From the IMG/VR virus record IMGVR_UViG_3300023235_000087, positions 1 to 31,142 of that record: 31,142 nucleotides of DNA; one strand, 5' to 3'. Position numbers and translations under genes: made by a program. Shown in pieces: positions 6,469 through 10,944 of the stretch. The notes beneath the pieces are model-generated. The model worked only from the letters and a program-made list of their open reading frames with translations, was not told where the DNA came from and searched no databases. Origin of the DNA: a virus. Numbering within the stretch: the stretch's first letter is position 1; each line of letters starts with the position of its first letter.

Positions 6469-6603
6469 TTATTTCTCTGCAATCTGCGCTTCGTTTATTC
6501 GTGTTTGATAAGCTCCCTGTGTTTTTTTCTTTTTATTTATACAAACGCATTTATCCAGTATGGTTAAGCGCTCGCAGTCCTTGCATTTTCGTACTTTTTC
6601 CAT
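6469..6603 (-). CDS. Small cysteine-rich zinc-binding-like protein (44 aa)
   Basis: ATG at 6603, TAA at 6469-6471. The sequence holds CKDC and then CVC (Cys 7, 10, 19, 21), a treble-clef-like or zinc-ribbon spacing, followed by a lysine stretch and a polar tail. It starts 5 nt after the stop of the upstream gene, so it belongs to the same leftward transcript. A hydrophobic frame on the opposite strand covers the same bases but looks like its mirror. Function unknown; small zinc proteins in this position in phages often target host factors, which is only a possibility here. Confidence 0.55.
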   Translation of the reverse strand: MEKVRKCKDCERLTILDKCVCINKKKKTQGAYQTRINEAQIAEK

Positions 6604-6608
6604 ATTAT

Positions 6609-6752
6609 TTATTCTCGTAGTGTTAGTTCTCGCTCGATCTCTAGTAATAACCCTAGTTTGTCTGTGATACGTCCATTTGTACCCTTCTCAATGTCCGCTG
6701 TAAGCTCCTCACGCTGTTGCAATAGCTGTTCGTCTGTTTGGTCTGTGTCCAT
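6609..6752 (-). CDS. Small helical hypothetical protein (47 aa)
   Basis: A 47-aa, Gln/Glu/Leu-rich, probably two-helix protein (DEQLLQQREELTADIEKG). Longer starts at 6803 or 6785 are possible in frame but overlap the upstream gene. The ATG at 6752 follows that gene's TAA by a single T, the standard junction in this genome. Function unknown. Confidence 0.5.
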   Translation of the reverse strand: MDTDQTDEQLLQQREELTADIEKGTNGRITDKLGLLLEIERELTLRE

Positions 6753-6753
6753 A

Positions 6754-6960
6754 TTAGTTACATTTACTATTAAGGTTTTCTTCAACATATTTCTCCACTT
6801 CATTCAATTCTTCAGGGCTAACAGGTTTTTCGCTCTCTATCTGTAGCAAGTTGCCGTTTATTGTGTCTACTTTGTAGCTGTAAATACTTGTATGTTCGTT
6901 GTTTTTTACAGTGATATTGTAGTAAAAGATTGTGTGGACTATTTCGTGGTTGATATTCAT
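6754..6960 (-). CDS. Hypothetical protein (68 aa)
   Basis: The N-terminal half alternates hydrophobic and polar residues (HTIFYYNITVKNN, then TSIYSYKVDTI), suggesting a small beta sheet. The C-terminal half (SPEELNEVEKYVEENLNS) is an acidic helix. It starts one T after the upstream TAA. No family recognised. Confidence 0.6.
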   Translation of the reverse strand: MNINHEIVHTIFYYNITVKNNEHTSIYSYKVDTINGNLLQIESEKPVSPEELNEVEKYVEENLNSKCN

Positions 6961-6961
6961 A

Positions 6962-7294
6962 TTAATATTTTTTAATTTGTTCTGCTATTAATTCAAACAC
7001 TTCATCTCGCATTGTCTCCAGCAATTCGTCATATTCTGCATCGTGTACATCAAAATATGTCTGTTGCTCTTTTGTAAGTAGTGTATAAATATCGTCATCA
7101 ATATTATTTCCGATAGTGTTCCAGAATTCCTCTATTGCGTACCCGTATAATTCTGTCGCTAGATTATTTAATTGCTCTTTTTTAAGTGGTATTTTTAACA
7201 TGTTCTTGGTGTTAGGTTCTGTTTGTAATTCTTTTTCTAGATCTTCAATTCGTTCTATAAGTTCACTTGTTCCCCCTGCGTTGTAATCTGTCAT
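6962..7294 (-). CDS. Acidic helical hypothetical protein (110 aa)
   Basis: A strongly acidic, mostly helical protein (IERIEDLEKELQ near the N-terminus; HDAEYDELLETMRDEVFELI at the end). A second in-frame ATG at 7201 would give 79 aa, and I cannot decide between them from a ribosome-binding site because neither has one. The negative charge and small size resemble phage early proteins that mimic DNA or bind host proteins, but no motif supports a function. Confidence 0.6.
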   Translation of the reverse strand: MTDYNAGGTSELIERIEDLEKELQTEPNTKNMLKIPLKKEQLNNLATELYGYAIEEFWNTIGNNIDDDIYTLLTKEQQTYFDVHDAEYDELLETMRDEVFELIAEQIKKY

Positions 7295-7322
7295 ATTTAG
7301 TATTTATGTTGGTTAGTGTCTA

Positions 7323-7913
7323 TTAACTAGTTAAATAATCGTGTAAATCTACGCCATCAAATTCTTTTGGTAAGCCGTCATACATATCTTCGATGCTAAA
7401 GAAGTTGCCTTGTTGTTCTTGTACTTCACCGTCTTCATCATATATGGTAATACCGTATGTTTCACCGTTTGCATATGCTGTATATGTTTCAAGTTCCGCA
7501 TCTATAGCACTGTCAAAATCTTTTGTTTCTGTTCCTGTTCGTTCTAGCGTTTTTTTTGTCACGATGTAAAAACCGCAGTTGCTTGAATCAAAACCGCCAG
7601 CAGTTCCACGAGAGTATTTTACGTTCCCATGTTCGTAACGGTATACAGGTTCAATATAAACAATGTCTTTATATTCTGCTTTGATTAGTTCCATGTGGTT
7701 CTGCGTGTCTGTAGCCTCTTCCGCTGTACGTTCCATGATGTTCTGTAGCTCCTCGTTTGTATCGGGACTTTCGTAGCTTTTTTCTTTTGTAATGAAGTAG
7801 CCTAAATTCCCATCTGTATATTCCTCGTCACGTGGTGAGAGTGCAAATTGATCGTGCCATACTTCGATTCGGTTCTTCTCTTCCGTTGTTGTTTTGGTGT
7901 ATGTAAGTTTCAT
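7323..7913 (-). CDS. Conserved-looking hypothetical phage protein (196 aa)
   Basis: An acidic 196-aa protein. Residues about 88-118 (YIEPVYRYEHGNVKYSRG, then GGFDSSNCGFYIVTKK) resemble a family common in phages and plasmids with a PVYxYxHSG...DSGQxGFIYV pattern, whose function I do not know. A later YANGETYGITIYDEDGE fits the same family. It lies two genes inside the accessory block and is followed by a 28-nt gap. The resemblance is from memory and unverified. Confidence 0.65.
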   Translation of the reverse strand: MKLTYTKTTTEEKNRIEVWHDQFALSPRDEEYTDGNLGYFITKEKSYESPDTNEELQNIMERTAEEATDTQNHMELIKAEYKDIVYIEPVYRYEHGNVKYSRGTAGGFDSSNCGFYIVTKKTLERTGTETKDFDSAIDAELETYTAYANGETYGITIYDEDGEVQEQQGNFFSIEDMYDGLPKEFDGVDLHDYLTS

Positions 7914-7915
7914 AG

Positions 7916-8110
7916 TTATTTTGTTATGTTGCTGAGCTCTCTTTTGTAATAGTCTTTACTTACTGTCGCAAATTTATGCTCTCCGTAGCCTATGCAGTAA
8001 AGTGTTTTTGTTGTTTTGGTATAAATACCGTATACGTTTGTATATTTCCACATCTTGTAGCCTTTGTTCGCTCCTTGCGTGATTAGTTTCATTGTTTTGC
8101 TGTAATCCAT
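7916..8110 (-). CDS. Small basic hypothetical protein (64 aa)
   Basis: A lysine- and tyrosine-rich 64-aa protein (GYKMWKYTNVYGIYTKTTKT; YYKRELSNITK), probably a small beta protein. It starts 2 nt after the stop of the 43-aa gene and ends 2 nt before the next ATG, so it is tightly packed in the leftward transcript. Basic charge contrasts with its acidic neighbours. Function unknown. Confidence 0.55.
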   Translation of the reverse strand: MDYSKTMKLITQGANKGYKMWKYTNVYGIYTKTTKTLYCIGYGEHKFATVSKDYYKRELSNITK

Positions 8111-8112
8111 AT

Positions 8113-8244
8113 TTAGCTTGTTACGTTTGCGTGAGTAATGTCGCCTTGCTTGCTACGTGTTCCGCATACCTTGCACGTGTGTGCGTGGTTTGAACACCAT
8201 GTGGACGCTTCGCACGTCCAGTAATGTTTTTTGCATGTAGTCAT
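8113..8244 (-). CDS. Small Cys/His-rich zinc-finger-like protein (43 aa)
   Basis: ATG at 8244, TAA at 8113-8115. In 43 aa it has five Cys and four His, including CKKH, TWCSNHAH and CKVCG, a likely zinc-binding site. The gene is packed between neighbours with 2-5 nt gaps. Function unknown; it is the second cysteine-rich mini-protein in this block. Confidence 0.5.
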   Translation of the reverse strand: MTTCKKHYWTCEASTWCSNHAHTCKVCGTRSKQGDITHANVTS

Positions 8245-8249
8245 ATTTT

Positions 8250-8402
8250 TTATTTATAAGTGATGTTGCTAAATTCTCCGGTTTTTAAATCTTCAATTTC
8301 CTGCTTTAGATCATCTTCAAATACTGTTGTTGTTATTTTTCTGCTTCCCTTGTTAGCTTTTACAATATAAAGCTTCCCTTTGTTTTGTTTTTCAAATGCC
8401 AT
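8250..8402 (-). CDS. Small hypothetical protein (50 aa)
   Basis: ATG at 8402, TAA at 8250-8252. A 50-aa mixed-charge protein (KGKLYIVKANKGSRKITTTV, then an acidic helix QEIEDLKTGEF). An out-of-frame ATG 4 nt upstream is followed almost at once by a stop. It is preceded by two hairpins (8427-8475), so its expression may be set separately from the upstream genes. Function unknown. Confidence 0.5.
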   Translation of the reverse strand: MAFEKQNKGKLYIVKANKGSRKITTTVFEDDLKQEIEDLKTGEFSNITYK

Positions 8403-8426
8403 ACATTTTATAATTATTTTATAAAA

Positions 8427-8475
8427 CTGTTATTTCTAACAGTATGCAGGGCTCAAAAATCACTTTTAAGCCCTG
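8427..8475 (-). promoter_or_regulatory. Two tandem hairpins between small genes
   Basis: On the minus strand, CAGGGCT pairs with AGCCCTG (8469-8475 with 8447-8453). Then CTGTTA-GAAA-TAACAG (8442-8427) is followed by TTTTAT. The second is a weak terminator-like hairpin with a GAAA tetraloop, and together they could attenuate or process the leftward mRNA. Confidence 0.4.
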
Positions 8476-8490
8476 TAACTGTTCAAATAC

Positions 8491-8598
8491 TTACTGTTTC
8501 GGTTCTAGTCGCTCTTTTGCTGTTGTTCTGTCTTTTATCAAGCTGATCTCTTTCAAAAAACTCTTTTTTGTTCCTCTAAATCCTTGTAATGTATTCAT
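8491..8598 (-). CDS. Small basic hypothetical protein (35 aa)
   Basis: ATG at 8598, TAA at 8491-8493. Product of 35 aa with FRGTKKSFLKEISLIKDRTT, basic and probably helical. It begins one T after the upstream TAA. Such a short frame could occur by chance; the stop-T-ATG junction is the main support. Confidence 0.4.
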   Translation of the reverse strand: MNTLQGFRGTKKSFLKEISLIKDRTTAKERLEPKQ

Positions 8599-8599
8599 A

Positions 8600-8938
8600 T
8601 TACTTATTTTTATTTATTAATTCTGATACTGCGTAATTGTCGTATATTTTGAACCGGTGCCGTTTCATTGCCTCCTTTATAACTACGTTTACACCTTGCC
8701 CTGCTCCATCAAATTCAAGCTCGTACTTTTTAGCTAGTGCATTGGCTAGTGCATGAGACTGCTTACAATAACCGCCACCGCCTGCACGTGCTAGTACAGT
8801 GTCGCTGTAGCCGTCAAATGCTGTTACATTCCCTGCTGTACTGTATTGCAGTGTAATGATGTCTGCGCCGTCCACGTATAGAGGATTAATAATGTAAAAA
8901 ATGCTGTAATTGCTGTTGTATTGTTTATTTTTTGTCAT
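8600..8938 (-). CDS. Hypothetical protein (112 aa)
   Basis: A 112-aa protein with a beta-rich N-terminus (YSIFYIINPLYVDGADIITL) and a central GGGGYCKQSHALANALAKK segment, then VNVVIKEAMKRHRFKIYDNY. The Gly run followed by Cys-Lys-Gln-Ser and an Ala-rich helix looks like a conserved site, but I do not recognise the family. It follows the large inverted repeat at 8974-9069 by about 35 nt. There is no ribosome-binding site. Confidence 0.6.
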   Translation of the reverse strand: MTKNKQYNSNYSIFYIINPLYVDGADIITLQYSTAGNVTAFDGYSDTVLARAGGGGYCKQSHALANALAKKYELEFDGAGQGVNVVIKEAMKRHRFKIYDNYAVSELINKNK

Positions 8939-8973
8939 GTTTATTTATTATTTCTTACCTGTCTTGTAATGGC

Positions 8974-9069
8974 TTACTCACCTGTTTCGTGCCACCCAGA
9001 CCACGGAATATTACTTTGGGTACGATACACCTTAGTGCCTCGTTTGAGTGGCAGAAAACAAGTGAGTAA
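8974..9069. repeat. 25-bp inverted repeat around a 46-nt centre; possible structured RNA
   Basis: Left arm 8974-8998 (TTACTCACCTGTTTCGTGCC and five more bases) and right arm 9045-9069 match in 21 of 25 positions when one is reverse-complemented. The 46-nt centre has no open frame. It lies between two leftward genes in an otherwise tightly packed block, so a long folded RNA, a processing site or a remnant mobile end are options. No tRNA-like fold was found. Confidence 0.6.
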
Positions 9070-9077
9070 TTTATTAT

Positions 9078-9299
9078 TTAGTTATTTAGCCATCTGTTAT
9101 AAATAATGTTGTAATTTGTATTAGTTAGTTCTGATAGTTTTTCAAATACTCGCTCTCGTATAACGCTATCATTTACTCCCAGTAGGAAATAAATGTATTG
9201 TTCTTGGTTTATTACTTCTTCAAATGTTAAATTTTCTGTAATTTCTTGCCCCATCTCGTCCGTTTTATATTCATTTGTGTACCAGTCTTTTATTTTCAT
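9078..9299 (-). CDS. Acidic hypothetical protein (73 aa), first gene of accessory block
   Basis: A 73-aa acidic protein (WYTNEYKTDEMGQEITENLT) with a helical C-terminal half (SVIRERVFEKLSELTNTNY). It is the first confident gene after the promoter at 9334-9362, with a leader of about 30 nt and no Shine-Dalgarno. Being first in an early-type operon suggests early expression. Function unknown. Confidence 0.6.
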   Translation of the reverse strand: MKIKDWYTNEYKTDEMGQEITENLTFEEVINQEQYIYFLLGVNDSVIRERVFEKLSELTNTNYNIIYNRWLNN

Positions 9300-9333
9300 G
9301 TTGCGTTTTGTTTGTTATTTGTTCTACCTCTAT

Positions 9334-9362
9334 ATAATATACTATTTAATGTATTAATGCAA
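9334..9362 (-). promoter_or_regulatory. Leftward promoter of accessory block
   Basis: Minus strand: TTGCAT (9357-9362), 17 bp, TATTAT (9334-9339). It shares the TTGC-type -35 with the other early promoters and should read through 9299 down to about 6176. Confidence 0.6.
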
Positions 9363-9614
9363 GCGCTTTTGTTGTTTATTACTTCATTTTGTGGATAACT
9401 TCTAGCATTGCGCCATGAATTATTCTTATCGTCAATCATGCTTATTTTGTGTTTTTTTTATTGTAGCGGGTGCTTTGTGCGATGTGATGGTTTCTATTAA
9501 TTACAATATTTTGTATTACTTCCCTCTTCATAGGATTTTGATTGCGTAACTTTGTGCTCTTGCGATTGGTGCGACGTTGGGCGATCTCTTGTTGCGATAC
9601 AGCACAAAGACTTG

Positions 9615-9658
9615 GTGCGTTGACTTTTTGTGATGTGCGTTGACTTTTGTGATGTGCG
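9615..9658 (+). repeat. Tandem 20/19-bp direct repeat plus partial third copy
   Basis: GTGCGTTGACTTTTTGTGAT (9615-9634) is repeated as GTGCGTTGACTTTTGTGAT (9635-9653), and GTGCG begins a third copy. Each unit contains TTGACT. The second TTGACT works as a -35 box (9640-9645) 18 bp from TACAAT (9664-9669), which ends about 10 nt before the small terminase ATG. Confidence 0.7.
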
Positions 9659-9679
9659 CATTGTACAATTGAAGTTATA

Positions 9680-10303
9680 ATGGAATTACCTAAGAAAAAA
9701 CAAATATACAAGAAGACATCGTCACACGCTAAGATTGGCCCTATAACGACTTTAGTGCGTGAAACTAGGCGCGAGTACCCTGATGAGCTGCAAAATGGCG
9801 AGTATGTGCGTGGTAAGGGTGGCTGGGGGGATGAGAACCCTGAAGACTTCACATTGACAACGTACGAGAATGGTTGCACGAGGTACGAGAACACTAAGAC
9901 AGGTCGCCTGGTGCTACGTACTCCGAAAGGCAAGATAATGAAAGGCTCTATCCTTAGCCCTGCTGGCAGGGGACCTAACACCAAGAACATGTCGACTATC
10001 CTGCGTGACGCTATCGCGCAAGTTAGTGAAGGAGACCCTATGAAGAGGCAAGAGAAGATAGTACAGAAGGTGTTGGATATGGCAGAGGCAGGAGACAAGG
10101 ACATGGTGAAGCTTATATGGGAGTACATGGATGGTAAGGCAGTGCAACGTGTGGACCACACCAGTGATGGTGATGCCATTAACCCTATGAGCAAGGAGCA
10201 GTTAGATAAGCTGGACAACATGTTCGATGAGACCAAGGTGAAGTCTAGAGAGGTGCATGTTGCTGAGACAGAGGAGAGTGGCACGACCTTGAGAAAAATT
10301 TAG
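9680..10303 (+). CDS. Putative terminase small subunit
   Basis: 207 aa. Residues about 90-155 (SILSPAGRGPNTKNM, STILRDAIAQVSEGDPM, KIVQKVLDMAEAGDKDM, KLIWEYMDGKAVQRV) match the helical pattern of phage small-terminase or terminase-associated proteins. These have a Gly-Arg-Gly-Pro-Asn start, then helices ending in MDGK-Q. Such proteins bind packaging-site DNA and hand it to the large subunit, encoded 640 bp downstream. The coding sequence is visibly richer in G and C than its neighbours (roughly half G+C by eye). A promoter TTGACT-18-TACAAT gives a leader of only a few nucleotides. It could instead be a DUF5681-type protein of unknown role. Confidence 0.55.
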   Translation: MELPKKKQIYKKTSSHAKIGPITTLVRETRREYPDELQNGEYVRGKGGWGDENPEDFTLTTYENGCTRYENTKTGRLVLRTPKGKIMKGSILSPAGRGPNTKNMSTILRDAIAQVSEGDPMKRQEKIVQKVLDMAEAGDKDMVKLIWEYMDGKAVQRVDHTSDGDAINPMSKEQLDKLDNMFDETKVKSREVHVAETEESGTTLRKI

Positions 10304-10350
10304 AGCGTAAGATTACGGAGATGAGCGTTGTGCGTGGGCGTTGACCACGT

Positions 10351-10428
10351 CTCGAGGGTTGCTGTGTGGGTGGGGGGGGGTGGCGTCTGACCCCTTGGGT
10401 TTCTCTGTGGGTGGGTGTGGGGGTGGCG
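10351..10428 (+). repeat. G-rich tandem repeat, potential G-quadruplexes
   Basis: Two copies of a roughly 40-bp unit: GGGTTGCTGTGTGGGTGGG with a run of nine Gs, then GTGGCG, and GGGTTTCTCTGTGGGTGGGT followed by GTGGGGGTGGCG. The second has four G-tracts with loops of 9, 1 and 3 nt. It lies between the small-terminase stop and the terminator, so it is transcribed, and stands out strongly in an AT-rich genome. Confidence 0.75.
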
Positions 10429-10449
10429 CCAAACATATCAATCAAAAAT

Positions 10450-10482
10450 TAGCTTTTAGTCCACAACTAAGGCTATTTTTTT
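10450..10482 (+). terminator. Intrinsic terminator after small terminase
   Basis: TAGC..TTAGT (10450-10460) pairs with ACTAAGGCTA (10466-10475) across CCACA with one internal irregularity, followed by seven Ts (10476-10482). It ends the small-terminase transcript, including the G-rich repeat. Confidence 0.7.
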
Positions 10483-10530
10483 ATATGTATTGACTAACAT
10501 CTCTGAGAATGGTGTATTACCTCCATTCCC

Positions 10531-10588
10531 TTGCATTTTCGGTTGGATATTAGTATAATTGCTCTATCAGTGCATATGCACGATAGAG
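10531..10588 (+). promoter_or_regulatory. Rightward promoter with dyad at transcription start
   Basis: TTGCAT (10531-10536), 17 bp, TATAAT (10554-10559). Directly after it CTCTATC-A-GTGC (10562-10573) pairs with GCAC-GATAGAG (10578-10588), a dyad spanning the expected +1. It may be an operator or a 5' stabilising hairpin. The transcript would run about 220 nt before the ribbon-helix-helix gene. Confidence 0.65.
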
Positions 10589-10663
10589 TGAACTAAACTA
10601 TCTTTTTTCTTTCTTTATTGTTTTTAGGGCTTAACAGAGCCATATTTTCCCTAAAAAAACCCC

Positions 10664-10785
10664 CTCAGAATACGTACGTACAGATATAGCGAAAGTCGGT
10701 GGCTCAACAGAGCCCTCAGAAAAGAGTACGTACAAATATGACCCCTAAATTGACTCTGTCCGTACAAGTTGATATAATGTACGTA
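10664..10785. promoter_or_regulatory. GTAC-core operator-like repeats
   Basis: TACGTACGTACAGATAT (10671-10687), TACGTACAAATAT (10727-10739), CCGTACA (10760-10766) and GTACGTA (10779-10785). The first two sit in a duplicated module that also includes GGCTNAACAGAGCC (10628-10641 and 10701-10714) and CTCAGAA. The last two lie between -35 and -10 and at the start codon of the downstream gene, as expected for an autorepressor. Confidence 0.6.
10750..10778 (+). promoter_or_regulatory. Strong leaderless promoter of RHH-terminase operon
   Basis: TTGACT (10750-10755), 17 bp, TATAAT (10773-10778) with an extended -10 (TGA before TATAAT). Six nt separate the -10 from the ATG at 10785, so the mRNA should be leaderless. 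GTAC-type repeats overlap it. Confidence 0.75.
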
Positions 10786-10943
10786 TGAATAAAGATAACA
10801 GGTTAGAAATGAGACTTTCTGAAGAAGATTTGCGGGAAATTAATGATTGTGTCAGCACAGCGGCAGCAACCTTCCTTATTAGCAAAAGAACCAAGACAGA
10901 TGCCATCATGGCAGCTGTAAGGTATTTTAATAAAGAAAACTAG
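10785..10943 (+). CDS. Ribbon-helix-helix transcriptional regulator (52 aa)
   Basis: A 52-aa protein with the Arc/CopG layout. A short strand RLEMRLSEED (6-15) is followed by a helix EDLREINDCVSTAAATFL, a basic turn SKRTK and a second helix TDAIMAAVRYFNKEN. Such proteins dimerise, insert the strand pair into the major groove and commonly repress their own promoter. Here GTAC-core repeats cover the promoter, fitting autoregulation. The TAG is followed by one T and then the large-terminase ATG, so terminase is likely translated by coupling and placed under the same control. The window gives no direct evidence of repression rather than activation. Confidence 0.7.
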   Translation: MNKDNRLEMRLSEEDLREINDCVSTAAATFLISKRTKTDAIMAAVRYFNKEN

Positions 10944-10944
10944 T

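Larger units (their letters stand above)
9300..9679. other. Intergenic region with TGCG-rich repeats
   Basis: No convincing gene in 380 nt. It holds the leftward promoter at one end. From about 9470 it holds a series of TGCG-containing words (GTGCGATG, TTGCGATTGG, GTGCGACGTTGG, GGGCGATC, TTGCGATAC) ending in a tandem repeat before the small terminase. Spaced repeats next to a small terminase could be a packaging site, operators or an origin; the sequence alone does not decide. Confidence 0.5.
10304..10784. other. Non-coding control region between terminase genes
   Basis: 480 nt with no credible gene. In order it contains the G-rich repeat, a terminator, a promoter with a dyad at its start site, a long AT/GC hairpin (TTTTTAGGG 10621-10629 with CCCTAAAAA 10649-10657), two copies of a GGCTNAACAGAGCC...CTCAGAA...ACGTACA module, and the promoter of the ribbon-helix-helix gene. 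Confidence 0.7.

Noticed and set aside
6435-6620. Rightward hydrophobic 61-aa frame after the TTGACA promoter
   Set aside because: It mirrors the lysine-rich 44-aa leftward gene, has no ribosome-binding site and starts with GTG; the leftward gene fits the operon better.
9296-9531. Leftward mini-frames of 29 aa (9442-9531) and 47 aa (9296-9439), the latter overlapping the next ATG by ATGA
   Set aside because: The 47-aa frame contains the 9334-9362 promoter and both are Asn-rich as expected by chance in AT-rich DNA; possible but not supported enough.
9415-9549. Rightward 44-aa hydrophobic frame
   Set aside because: T-rich strand gives hydrophobic translations by chance; no promoter or ribosome-binding site at its start.
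9442-10284. 280-aa leftward frame
   Set aside because: Antisense to the small terminase with Ser/Thr/Leu-rich low-information sequence; a shadow of the real gene.
10245-10445. Leftward Pro/Arg-rich 66-aa frame
   Set aside because: Reverse reading of the G-rich repeat; composition explains it.
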